64,000 nt of DNA, taken from assembly GCA_025454405.1 (NCBI GenBank), contig JALOON010000005.1:25662-89661 (forward strand). The letters are read 5' to 3'. The translations under genes and the position numbers were made by a program. Shown piece by piece: positions 46,326 to 54,600 of the stretch. The DNA comes from Oscillatoriaceae cyanobacterium Prado104. Lineage in GTDB: Bacteria > Cyanobacteriota > Cyanobacteriia > Cyanobacteriales > Microcoleaceae. Each line of letters starts with the position of its first letter. Positions within the stretch are counted from its first letter, which is position 1. Below the pieces are notes generated by a model that saw only the letters and a program-made list of their open reading frames with translations, made no database searches and was not told where the DNA came from.

Positions 46326-48524
46326 ATGAACATGGTTGGTCAACTTTTAGACGGGCGCTACCGCGTGGTACAAATCCTCAGTTCGGGCGCTTTCGGACAA
46401 ACTTATTTAGCTGTCGATACCCGCCGTCCCGGACACCCTCAATGCGTGGTCAAACAACTGCGTCCTCCCAGCAATACTTCTGCCGTTCTCAAAACAGCTT
46501 ACCGCTTGTTCAAACAAGAAGCAGAAATTCTCGAAAAATTGGGAAAACACGATCGCATTCCGTTTTTGCTGGCTTATTTTGAGGAAGGCAATCAGTTCTA
46601 TCTAGTAGAAGAATTCGTGCCAGGACACGCCCTCAATAGGGAAATTATTGCCGGTCAACCTTGGCGGGAAGAACGGACGATCGCGCTGATGGAAGAAGTG
46701 TTAGAAATTTTGGATTTCGTACATTCCCAAGGAGTGATTCACCGGGATGTCAATCCGTCAAATTTAATCCGCCGCAAACCCGATGGCAAATTAGTGTTAA
46801 TTGATTTCGGATCGGTCAAAGAAGTTACAACTAAAGTGGGCGATTGCGAGATAGAAATGCCCCGCACAATTGCTACCGGAACTCCGGCTTATATGCCGAT
46901 CGAACAATTTCAAGGCAACCCGCAATTTAGCAGCGATTTGTATGCAGTGGGGATGGTGGCAATCCAAGCTATGACTGGTTTGCCCGGAACAGATCTGCCA
47001 AAATTGCAAGATCCGAATCCTTCTCATACCGGCGAAATTGTCTGGAAAAATCGAGCGCAATGTTCTGCTGGTTTTGCCAGTATAATTGATAAAATGATTT
47101 GTCACAATTTTGGCAAGCGGTTTCATTCTGCTGCCGAAGTTTTGGAAGCTTTGCACAAGTTGAACCACCGCCAAGACTTGCTGGGAACAGCGCACAAGGC
47201 AACAAATGCGCCGGAAAACCTGGGGAATGGTGTTAGTGTTTTATCGCGCGTTAATGCTCGGTTTTGGTGGCTGCTTTTGGGGGGAATAGGGGTCGCGATC
47301 GCGCTGGTTTTTATGTTAAGTTATTGCGGCCGCCCGAATCCGGTGAAAGCTAGGGAATATTATGAAAAGGGAGTGGAAAAGTCCCGCAATAAAGATGCTG
47401 CTGGAGCATTAGAAGCTTTTAATAATTCTATTAAGTTAAATCCTAATAATTATGAGGCTGTTTACAGGCGGGGAAATGCTCATTACGATTTGCAGAAATA
47501 TCAGGAAGCAATTGCGGATTACTCGGCGGCGATCGCGCTGAATCCTAATTACGTTCAAGCTTATTTTAATCGCGGATTGGCGCGCTATGAATCCAACGAC
47601 AAGCAGGGGGCGATCGAAGATTATACCCAGGCTTTAAAGCTCGCACCAAACGATGCAGATACTTATTACGAACGGGGAATTACCTATCTGGATTTACAAG
47701 ATTACAAGAGTGCCATTCAAGATTTTAGCCAGGTAATTCGCTTGCAGCCCAACCTCGGTAAAGCCTATCATTCGCGGGGGTTGGCGCGGGCAGCAAGTCA
47801 AGATTTGCCAGGAGCGATCGGGGATTATACTGAGGTAATTAAGCTCAATCCTAAAGATGCTACGGCTTTTTACAGTCGGGGGAGAGCGCGCTTTCATTTA
47901 GGAGATTATAGAGGAGCTTTGGCAGATTATTCTGAGGTAATTGCGATCGATCCTAAAAGTGCGGATGCTTTTGCCAATAGATGCAGCACTCAGTTGAATT
48001 TGGCAGCCCATCAAGCGGCGGTTGACGATTGCACTCAAGCAATTTCGATCGGCGATGAAGATGCGGTTCCCTACAACAACAGGTGCATTGCTTATTTAAA
48101 TTTGAAGGATTATCCCAAAGCAATAGCGGATTGCACCCAAGCGCTAACTGCGAATCCCAATGATTATAATGCTTTGAGCAATCGGGGTTTGGCGCGCAAT
48201 GCTGCGGGGGATAATGAAGGGGCGATCGCGGATTTTACAGCGGCAATTGGGCTGAATCCTAACGATGCGGAAGCTTATGCAAATCGTGCGAGAATTTACT
48301 TTCAATTAAAGAACAATAATAGCGCGATCGCGGATTACGTGCAAGCGATTAGAATCAATCCAAACTATGCTGCAGCTTACTACGGTAGGGGTATGGTGCG
48401 ACGTGCTTTGGGAGATAAAGCAGGGGCAATTAGCGATTTTGAAAAAGCGGGCAAACTGTTTCTCGATCGAGGGCTTACCGGCGGTTATAAAGATGCTCAA
48501 TTTGAGTTAGAAAAGCTTAAGTAG
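46326..48524 (+). CDS. Ser/Thr protein kinase with TPR repeats
   Basis: About 732 residues, a tandem paralogue of the upstream gene with the same order: kinase domain (1-290), one transmembrane helix (about 305-328, FWWLLLGGIGVAIALVFMLS) and about ten TPRs. Catalytic residues are intact: the VAIK-type Lys in QCVVKQLRPP, HRD in GVIHRDVNPSNL and DFG in LVLIDFGSVKEV. The kinase is cytosolic; the TPRs lie beyond the helix and may be extracytoplasmic. The start is ambiguous between ATG 46326 and ATG 46332, with no clear RBS, and a longer frame to 46269 consists of STRR sequence. Confidence 0.93.
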   Translation: MNMVGQLLDGRYRVVQILSSGAFGQTYLAVDTRRPGHPQCVVKQLRPPSNTSAVLKTAYRLFKQEAEILEKLGKHDRIPFLLAYFEEGNQFYLVEEFVPGHALNREIIAGQPWREERTIALMEEVLEILDFVHSQGVIHRDVNPSNLIRRKPDGKLVLIDFGSVKEVTTKVGDCEIEMPRTIATGTPAYMPIEQFQGNPQFSSDLYAVGMVAIQAMTGLPGTDLPKLQDPNPSHTGEIVWKNRAQCSAGFASIIDKMICHNFGKRFHSAAEVLEALHKLNHRQDLLGTAHKATNAPENLGNGVSVLSRVNARFWWLLLGGIGVAIALVFMLSYCGRPNPVKAREYYEKGVEKSRNKDAAGALEAFNNSIKLNPNNYEAVYRRGNAHYDLQKYQEAIADYSAAIALNPNYVQAYFNRGLARYESNDKQGAIEDYTQALKLAPNDADTYYERGITYLDLQDYKSAIQDFSQVIRLQPNLGKAYHSRGLARAASQDLPGAIGDYTEVIKLNPKDATAFYSRGRARFHLGDYRGALADYSEVIAIDPKSADAFANRCSTQLNLAAHQAAVDDCTQAISIGDEDAVPYNNRCIAYLNLKDYPKAIADCTQALTANPNDYNALSNRGLARNAAGDNEGAIADFTAAIGLNPNDAEAYANRARIYFQLKNNNSAIADYVQAIRINPNYAAAYYGRGMVRRALGDKAGAISDFEKAGKLFLDRGLTGGYKDAQFELEKLK

Positions 48525-48529
48525 TTATT

Positions 48530-48698
48530 TTATTGCCTTTCTCTGGGATCGTCTGGTGGTGGATGACAGCCAGCTTTAATCCATAAAGCCCGTGCTTCTT
48601 GAATTGATCTCTCTCCTTGATAGCGTTCATCGTTCACGTCAAGGCGATCGCAAGTAGCGCGACCAATTGCTGTAACTCCGACAATTTTTATATTGTTG
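48530..48698 (-). pseudogene. C-terminal remnant of an HNH endonuclease
   Basis: On the minus strand a frame ending at the TAA at 48530-48532 reads IKIVGVTAIGRATCDRLDVN, then DERYQGERSIQEARALWIKA, then GCHPPPDDPRERQ. This is the tail of a cyanobacterial HNH endonuclease family that carries its HNH core (about 100 residues) upstream of this point. That core is missing. The remnant overlaps, in another frame, the 3' end of the small gene at 48639-48923, so a deletion has fused the two. Confidence 0.75.
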
Positions 48699-48923
48699 AG
48701 CTATGAGGAGAGAGTTTAGGTAAGTAAAGAGGCGATCGAGTTCGTTAATAGCCTTGAGTTCTTCTTGTTCTTCTGCCGTTAGGGAATTAATCTTATTTTT
48801 TTCCAGGAGACTTTCTAGTTGCAATTGAAGTCGATCGGTAAATTTGAACAGAGGGCGATTGTTGACCATTTCGACTTTAATTCCAGTTTCAATGAGGGAG
48901 GGAGGTTGAATGACAACTTGCAT
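48639..48923 (-). CDS. Small hypothetical protein, antitoxin-like, altered C-terminus
   Basis: A 94-residue protein: MQVVIQPPSLIETGIKVEMV, then a helical LQLQLESLLEKNKINSLTAE with EEQEELKAINELDRLFTYL. Small proteins of this kind commonly precede HNH or PIN genes in cyanobacteria. The last 17 or so residues are encoded by sequence that, in another frame, is the HNH remnant, so the native C-terminus has been replaced. It may still be expressed. No RBS is obvious. Confidence 0.55.
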   Translation of the reverse strand: MQVVIQPPSLIETGIKVEMVNNRPLFKFTDRLQLQLESLLEKNKINSLTAEEQEELKAINELDRLFTYLNSLLIAQQYKNCRSYSNWSRYLRSP

Positions 48924-49052
48924 AATTTTGACTTTGACAAAAGGTGAATGGTTATTTTTATTTTAATGCTTCTATTCCCGATCGAGCGCATACTCGTTAT
49001 ATCGTTACCACAATGTTCCTCAGCCACACGAGGCAGAGCCTTTAGACATGGG

Positions 49053-49073
49053 TTCCCAGGCACAGCCTGGGAA
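49053..49073. repeat. TTCCCAGGC hairpin, 9-bp stem
   Basis: TTCCCAGGC (49053-49061), ACA loop, GCCTGGGAA (49065-49073). A half copy (GCCTGGGAAGC) lies near 40107-40118. It is a known type of short cyanobacterial intergenic palindrome. Confidence 0.6.
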
Positions 49074-49129
49074 GCAAATCGACCAGATTAGCCAGAGTAA
49101 GGACTGAACCCCTGACTGCGAACCTATTT

Positions 49130-50557
49130 TTATGAGTCTTGAATTCGCTTCACTAATTCGTAAAACGGCTGCCAATTATCCTCAACTGTTATTTGTTCCC
49201 AAACCTCCTCAATTGTCGGTCTCAATAGCGATTGTTCGGGATTTTTTTCCCGCAATCTCTGGGCCATTTTATCCAAATCTGCATCCGACAAACTTTGCAA
49301 AAGGTGATAGTAAAACTGCCGCCATTTGGCTATAACTTCAATCGATTCCGCTTGGCTGAAGATTTTAGTCACATCATCTCGCCAAGCGCGATCGAACTTT
49401 TGTCGCAACTCGAAAAAGAAGCCTTGATAATCAACTTGAGTTTCCGCCAGCAATTTAATTGTCAGTTGCAACAATTCATCTGCTTCGTCCTCCGGCAATT
49501 CCTCAAATCCCAGTCGATTTAACATCAACTGCCGGTAGGCTGTATAATAATGCATGTCGAACTGGGTCAAAGCAGCATCCATATCGCTTTGTTCGATCGC
49601 GCTTGCTAGAGGCACTTGTAGCTTTTCTAAATTAGACTTGCAAATATACGGTTGATTGCCGTAACAGTAAAGTCCGAAATGGTCGAAATAAGCCGCGATA
49701 AATTGGGGTTTGTAACTCGGAATAAAAGCGTAGGGTCCGTAATCAAAACTTTCGCCCGTAATCGACATATTATCCGTATTCAGCACCGCGTGACAAAATC
49801 CGGCCGCCATCCACTGCGCCGCTAATTCGGCTATTTTTTTGACTAATTCGGCGTAAAACAGCGCGTATCTTTCCGGAGGTGCAATACCTGCATTTTGACT
49901 TGACAAATGCAGCTCAGGATAGTAATATTCAATTACAAAATCCAATAGCTTTTTAGTTAAATCCGGTCGGCGGATGTAATGCAATCTTTCAAAAGTACCG
50001 AAGCGGATGTGAGAGTGACTGAAACGCACCATTACGGACGATCGCGTGGGAGAAGGTTCGTCGCCCCGCCACAATTCTTCCCCCGTTTCAACTAAACTAA
50101 AACAGCGGGAAGTATTCACACCCAATCGATGCAAAGCTTCGGCGGCTAAAACTTCGCGAACTCCTCCTTTTAGGGTGAGTCTGCCGTCAGCGTGACGCGA
50201 GTAGGGAGTGCGCCCGGAACCTTTAGTGCCGAAGTCGTAAAGCCTGCCGTCAGTACCGCGAACTTGTCCGTACAAAAAGCCCCTGCCGTCGCCTAAATTG
50301 GGGTTGTATTCGTTGAATTGATAGCCGTGATAGCGGAGTGCGAGAAAAGGGCGAACGCCGTGAAATTTACCGAAGGCTTCGATAAAATCTTCGTCAGTTA
50401 CTTGTGCCGGATCTAAACTTAATTTCGGCAACAGTCGATCGTTCCGAAACCGCAGGATCTGTTGCGGGAATTCGGCAGCAGCGACTTCATCAAAATAGTC
50501 GCCGCCCAGGGATTCGATCGCAGTTTCGTAGTTGAGGGAGAGTAAAGGATTTGACAT
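49130..50557 (-). CDS. selO: Protein adenylyltransferase SelO (YdiU)
   Basis: Pseudokinase-fold enzyme that AMPylates proteins in redox homeostasis. The 475 residues contain [40 protein letters not shown] (nucleotide loop with the active Lys), [20 protein letters not shown] and the late [20 protein letters not shown], which carries the metal-binding Asn and Asp. I chose the ATG at 50555-50557 ([11 protein letters not shown]). The in-frame extension to 50614 is not conserved-looking. Confidence 0.96.
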   Translation of the reverse strand: MSNPLLSLNYETAIESLGGDYFDEVAAAEFPQQILRFRNDRLLPKLSLDPAQVTDEDFIEAFGKFHGVRPFLALRYHGYQFNEYNPNLGDGRGFLYGQVRGTDGRLYDFGTKGSGRTPYSRHADGRLTLKGGVREVLAAEALHRLGVNTSRCFSLVETGEELWRGDEPSPTRSSVMVRFSHSHIRFGTFERLHYIRRPDLTKKLLDFVIEYYYPELHLSSQNAGIAPPERYALFYAELVKKIAELAAQWMAAGFCHAVLNTDNMSITGESFDYGPYAFIPSYKPQFIAAYFDHFGLYCYGNQPYICKSNLEKLQVPLASAIEQSDMDAALTQFDMHYYTAYRQLMLNRLGFEELPEDEADELLQLTIKLLAETQVDYQGFFFELRQKFDRAWRDDVTKIFSQAESIEVIAKWRQFYYHLLQSLSDADLDKMAQRLREKNPEQSLLRPTIEEVWEQITVEDNWQPFYELVKRIQDS

Positions 50558-50597
50558 TGTTTTATTGTATCGCACAACGGGCGATCGACCAACAATA

Positions 50598-51764
50598 TTA
50601 ATATTCATCCACAAACTGCTCGTGAACCCACAGAAATTCGCGTCGTCTGTTCTGCACTCGAACTAAGCCACCAAAACCAGGATCTTTGGCTTTGAGCAGT
50701 GCGTGTAATTCTCGCAAAATCGAGCCTTTGGCGCGGATGGGTGAATCACCTTGTTGCCGATCGGGGGCATCAATTTCGTCAGACAAATTAGTAGCGAAAT
50801 CGCTGCCTTTCAAGGTAGACTCGATGCTTTTTTGTCCTAAATCTAGTTGTTCTTCAATGCCTTTGTAAGTAGCGTCATCTAGCATGAGCTTTGTTGTCGA
50901 GGCTGCGACAGGTAAGACTAAACTTAGGGTTCCCGTCAAAATTTTGAGATAGGGGGCTACTGCGGTAAACCACGCGCGCGATACTTCCAATTCATAAACT
51001 CCCTTATGCTTGTCGTGAGGATTTAAGGCTGGAAGCGGCAAACGAGAGTGTTCGCACCAGAGGGTTATTTGCAATTTTGTACTTATCCATTTGGGGCGAT
51101 CGAAAAACTTGGGATCGACGGGCTTGAAACTGAACAAACGCGGGCCATCTTTCGCTTCATCGGTGAGCATTTGCATCAGCGACGCAAATTCCTCATCAAT
51201 TTGACTGAGAATTTTGCGCTGTTCTTGAGACAATAACTCAAAACGTTCTTGACCTCGACGATCGAAAATTACTAAATCTTTGCGGATGATTTTTAGTTCG
51301 TCTTTGACAATATTTCGGAACTGCTGAATGCCGATTTCTTGGGATGGGGGTTGAGCGATCGGCGCGTTATTCAGCAGGCGATCGATATTTTGCCATTCAC
51401 CACAGCCTGAAATAGGACACGGATACTCATGACGGTGCTTCTTTTTGCTTTCAATTAGTTTCTCTACTTCAAATAGCGCGTTTCCAGGCAAATTTTTACC
51501 GCAAGGCGCAATGCAGGGAACCATCACATTACATCGCAATCCTTCCCAGAAATTCTCGACTAGCCATTTAATCTCTGCCGTGAGATAAGACAAAAACCGT
51601 TCTGGATAAGCTGCCCGCACGGTGATTTTGACATCAGTATCAATATATTCCAGCAATGCGCGACCGTTGTAGTCGTCATCAAGCATCAAACCGCGTTGCC
51701 AATGAATACTTTTTTCGTAATTGCACCGCCCTAGCGAGTATTTGTGCAAGCGCACAATCAACTG
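50598..51764 (-). pseudogene. COR/C-terminal part of a ROCO (LRR-Roc-COR) protein, truncated by a TnpB element
   Basis: About 388 codons of the COR domain and C-terminal region of a cyanobacterial ROCO protein: QLIVRLHKYSLGRCNYEKSI, LSYLTAEIKWLVENFWEGLR, CNVMVPCIAPCGKNLPGNAL, PCPISGCGEWQNIDRLL and a tail that includes LLKAKDPGFGGL. The homologous region would normally be preceded by LRR and Roc GTPase domains. Here it starts abruptly at the right end of a TnpB element. The frame stays open into the element (MGIPRYIAKQLAVGVCQ), so a small fusion protein could be made. Other pieces of the locus lie at 53133-53281 and 54262-54408. Confidence 0.85.
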
Positions 51765-51850
51765 TTGACATACTCCCACCGCTAATTGCTTCGCAATATA
51801 GCGGGGGATTCCCAAGAAAACTTGGTTCTCAGTTCATCGAGCTGACTTAG
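51765..51850 (-). ncRNA. TnpB element 1 right end and predicted reRNA (omega RNA) 3' scaffold
   Basis: On the minus strand the end reads CCAAG-TTTT-CTTGG (stem 1), GAATCC, then CCCCCGCTA/TAGCGGTGGG (stem 2) and GGGAGTATGTCAA, which ends at 51765. The same architecture and end sequence occur at 54524-54600 for element 2. In TnpB systems the omega RNA covers the 3' end of tnpB plus the right end, and the guide is the flanking DNA. The guide here would begin CAGTTGATTGTGCGCTTG, inside the ROCO COR sequence. Confidence 0.65.
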
Positions 51851-53068
51851 AACAAGAGCGTCTCCGTTCTTGAGCCAGAGGACAGTTTCTCCCTGAGCTT
51901 TCGAGCTTTTGACTCCAGATCCCGAATGCCCTTCGGTACTGTTTATATACTCAGCCAACAACTTCAATCCTTTTGCCAATATGTTCAAGGCAGCATTAAG
52001 ATCGCGGTCTAAAATTATTCCGCATTTACTGCATTTGTGCGTTTTTGTGCTCAGAGTCTTTTTGACTTTCGTTCCACAAACAGAACAATCAACAGTTGTA
52101 TTGTGTGGTGGCACCGCAATTACGATTCTGCCGTATATTTTGGCAAAGTACTTCAGCCACTGAGTGAATTGATACCAACTAGCGTCTGAAATTGATTTAG
52201 CTAAATGGTGATTCTTTACCATGTTTTGAATCTGCAAATCTTCGTAGACTATCAGGTCTTGCGATCTAACTAGCGCCAAAGCATCTTTTCTTGCTTTGTC
52301 TTCACGCTGTCTGCTGATTTTGAGATGTTGTTTAGCTAAAGCCTTGCGTGCTTTGTGGTATCTATTTGTTTGTTTGTTTCCTTTGATATGTTTCTTGGAA
52401 ACCCGACGTTGAAGCATTTTTAATCTTCTCTCAGATTTCCGCAAGTACCTAGGGTTACCGACAGTGTTTCCTTCGGAATCAGTATAGAATTCTTTTAATC
52501 CTAAATCGATTCCCACCATGTTACCTTGGAACTTATGCTCTTGGGACCTATTCCAATCGACTAGAAACTGGGCATAGTAGCCATCAGCGCGTCTGATGAC
52601 TCGTACTCTTTTGATTTGCTTTTGTGAATACCAAACCAAGTCTCTAGAAGTCCAAAGAGCAAGAGTCCCTATCTCAAACCCATCAGAGAAGGCGATCCGC
52701 TTTCTGTCGGCTGATAACTTCCATCCCGTGTTTTTATATTCCACAGAACGAGAAAATTTCTTGTATTTTGGATATCCTTTTTTACCAGGTTTCCCCAACC
52801 TACAATTGTCATAGAAACGCTGAATTGATGTCCAGGCTCTATCTGCATGAGCTTGTCTCGCTTGAGAGTTGAGCTTTTTCACCCAAGGAGTTTCCTGGTT
52901 TTTAGCTAATACTGAGCAAAGCTTTTGAAGGTCATTTCTAGTGACCCTCATGTTATCTTCCCAATAGCGCAAACAAGTATTTCTGATGAATTGACCTGTG
53001 CGAATCGCTTCATCAAATTTACTGTACTGAGCTTGGGTTCCTTTGAGCTTGGCTTCAATTATTAGCAT
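51782..53068 (-). CDS. tnpB: TnpB, RNA-guided endonuclease of element 1
   Basis: A 428-residue OMEGA nuclease, the ancestor-type relative of Cas12. N-terminal helical/REC-like part (1-190); RuvC-I Asp in MVGIDLGLKEFYTD; RuvC-II Glu in DLIVYEDLQIQNMV; zinc finger with CSVCG and CSKCG; RuvC-III Asp in GIILDRDLNAALNILAKG. All key residues are present. The C-terminal 60 residues extend past the usual end into the right-end structure, as is common when reRNA and ORF overlap. The start is the ATG at 53066-53068. Confidence 0.93.
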   Translation of the reverse strand: MLIIEAKLKGTQAQYSKFDEAIRTGQFIRNTCLRYWEDNMRVTRNDLQKLCSVLAKNQETPWVKKLNSQARQAHADRAWTSIQRFYDNCRLGKPGKKGYPKYKKFSRSVEYKNTGWKLSADRKRIAFSDGFEIGTLALWTSRDLVWYSQKQIKRVRVIRRADGYYAQFLVDWNRSQEHKFQGNMVGIDLGLKEFYTDSEGNTVGNPRYLRKSERRLKMLQRRVSKKHIKGNKQTNRYHKARKALAKQHLKISRQREDKARKDALALVRSQDLIVYEDLQIQNMVKNHHLAKSISDASWYQFTQWLKYFAKIYGRIVIAVPPHNTTVDCSVCGTKVKKTLSTKTHKCSKCGIILDRDLNAALNILAKGLKLLAEYINSTEGHSGSGVKSSKAQGETVLWLKNGDALVLSQLDELRTKFSWESPAILRSN

Positions 53069-53132
53069 GAAGCTATGATACCATAGTTTACCTGCTATAG
53101 TGGCGGTTAAGGATTCGCTACGCTCAATTTAT

Positions 53133-53281
53133 TTATCGATCGCAATTCAAGCCACCAAAACCAGGATCTTTGGCTTTGAGCAGTGCGTGTAATTCTCGCA
53201 CACTCGAGCCTTTGGCGCGGATGGCTGCTTCGCCTTGTGGCCGATCACGGGCATCATTGTCGGCAGGCAAATTAGTAGCTA
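53133..53281 (-). pseudogene. Second, diverged C-terminal fragment of a ROCO gene
   Basis: Minus-strand translation gives ATNLPADNDARDRPQGEAAI then RAKGSSVRELHALLKAKDPG and FGGL, followed by NCDR and a stop. It matches residues near the end of the 50598-51764 ROCO remnant (ATNLSDEIDAPDRQQGDSPI ...) but has about 11 substitutions in 44 residues and a truncated tail. It therefore derives from a different ROCO copy, not from the same gene interrupted by the element. Confidence 0.9.
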
Positions 53282-53630
53282 ATCTGTGGTGTACCAGCCG
53301 AATTTGAGATAAATTTGCATCAAAGTAAAATTTTTCCGGATTGTTGTACTAAGACTTGTATGTATCAATAGACTTATGTTGTAAGTCACAAGTATGGGGC
53401 GCTAAGTGAATAAAAGTTTTCATCCGGGCAAACTATTGCGGGTGAAAGTTTCCGATCGAAATCGTGGATATCGTATCCGCGATCGTAGGTTGTGCAAGAA
53501 AGTTTTCTTGCTCGCCTCTGTATTTATAGCAGATCGGGGTGGTTTAATATTTCTGATTGCGTTTACGTCGAACTCAATTTTAGCAAAGGGTGTGCGTAAA
53601 TCATGTTCTCAACAAGATGGTAATTAATCT
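53282..53630. other. Region between ROCO remnant and 53631 gene
   Basis: About 350 bases. A frame at 53406-53627 (GTG start, 73 codons, hydrophobic KKVFLLASVFIADRGGLIFL segment) ends just before the next ATG. It might be a small membrane protein or the remnant of one, but it has no family match I recognise and a weak start, so I do not call it a gene. Confidence 0.35.
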
Positions 53631-54245
53631 ATGAGTAATCCACAAAATAATCCAAATCCTGCTGGTCAAACAACAATCATTCAAGGTTCAGGGTGGAAAA
53701 CAAAATTTAAAGTAGCAACACATTGGACAAAAACTCTGATGATTGGTATGGCTTTATTTGGGGGAGCTGTCAAAACAATAGAATTTTTCGTGAATATCTC
53801 CCAAGTCCCTCAAGCAATATGTATTCTTACTCCTTTATGTCCGCCACCGTTACCACCGTTATCCAGTCCAAAATGGATCGGAGTAAAAATAGAGGATGTG
53901 TACGTAAAAGATTTGCGGAACTATCAACTTGAAACCACTTTAGTTGTGACTGATAAGTCTCCCTATGAAGAGCAGGACAAGGATGTGTCTGTTATTAAAA
54001 ATGTCGATCAAGATTTATCAAAGATTGGTGCTGGTAAAAAACACAACTCTGGGCAATATGAAGCTGTTCTCAGAACAACAAAGAACAATCGGAAACCTAT
54101 TTGTTTAAAAATTTATGGCAGGCGTCATTATCCAACTAGCGAATTCTTTAATATCATTGATATCAAGGAATTTCCTGACACCAAAAATTATGATAGCCTG
54201 ACATCAGAAGCACGCGATCGACTATGCACACCCCCAGGACTCTAG
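53631..54245 (+). CDS. Hypothetical single-pass membrane protein
   Basis: A 204-residue protein: a polar N-terminus (MSNPQNNPNPAGQTTIIQGS), one hydrophobic segment (about 36-56, TLMIGMALFGGAVKTIEFFV), a Pro/Cys-rich stretch (CILTPLCPPPLPPLSSP), then an exported or cytosolic domain (WIGVKIEDVYVKDLRNYQLE, later RKPICLKIYGRRHYPTSEFF). I recognise no family. It lies inside the decayed ROCO locus, in opposite orientation to the ROCO fragments, so it arrived with or after their rearrangement. Confidence 0.6.
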   Translation: MSNPQNNPNPAGQTTIIQGSGWKTKFKVATHWTKTLMIGMALFGGAVKTIEFFVNISQVPQAICILTPLCPPPLPPLSSPKWIGVKIEDVYVKDLRNYQLETTLVVTDKSPYEEQDKDVSVIKNVDQDLSKIGAGKKHNSGQYEAVLRTTKNNRKPICLKIYGRRHYPTSEFFNIIDIKEFPDTKNYDSLTSEARDRLCTPPGL

Positions 54246-54261
54246 AGCGTTGAAATTCCCT

Positions 54262-54408
54262 GTTAAGGTCTTGTAACTCGGTGAGAGATGCGATCGACTC
54301 TGGCAGTTCCGTCAGTTTCAGACTGCTAAGATCGAGTTCTATTGCTCCTTCTTGCCGTGCCTTTTCAATGCGCTGCCGTGCTTCCCGATCGCCCTCATTT
54401 TCTAACAT
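54262..54408 (-). pseudogene. N-terminal fragment of a ROCO/LRR gene
   Basis: From the ATG at 54406-54408 the frame reads MLENEGDREARQRIEKARQE, then GAIELDLSSLKLTELPESIA and SLTELQDLN, the leader and first leucine-rich repeat typical of cyanobacterial ROCO genes. After about 49 codons it switches to unrelated sequence at about 54262. AAGGAA lies upstream. With the two COR remnants it shows one or more ROCO genes broken by deletions and insertions. Confidence 0.85.
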
Positions 54409-54523
54409 TGGCAATTCCTTGTTTAGATTTTTGTATATAAGTTCGATCGCCTTTTGAGATTACTGGGGCGATCTTGAGACATTATTTGATTTTGAATATT
54501 CCTTAATCTCACTACAAAATAAC

Positions 54524-54600
54524 TTGACATACTCCCCGCCGTAGAACGGCGAGGATTCCTAAGACTCACGACTTAGGTTTCTGCTTCTTTTCCTTACGGG
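54524..54600 (-). ncRNA. TnpB element 2 right end and predicted reRNA 3' scaffold
   Basis: The minus strand reads CCTAAG/CTTAGG (stem 1), GAATCC, CGCCG/CGGCG (stem 2) and GGGGAGTATGTCAA ending at 54524. Identical layout and end to element 1, although the stem sequences differ by compensatory changes. The predicted guide begins GTTATTTTGTAGTGAGATTA. Confidence 0.65.

Larger units (their letters stand above)
51765..53100 (-). mobile_element. TnpB-only IS200/IS605-type (IS1341-like) element 1
   Basis: Contains tnpB and lacks tnpA. The right end is defined by the shared TTGACATACTCCC boundary (51765-51777). The left end is less certain. A small palindrome, CTATGATACCATAG (53073-53086), lies just 5' of the gene and is probably the left-end hairpin. 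Insertion interrupts a ROCO gene. A tnpA elsewhere would be needed for mobility. Confidence 0.65.

Noticed and set aside
53406..53627. Small membrane protein upstream of the 53631 gene
   Set aside because: Weak GTG start, no recognisable family, and it lies in a rearranged region; left as an open possibility only.
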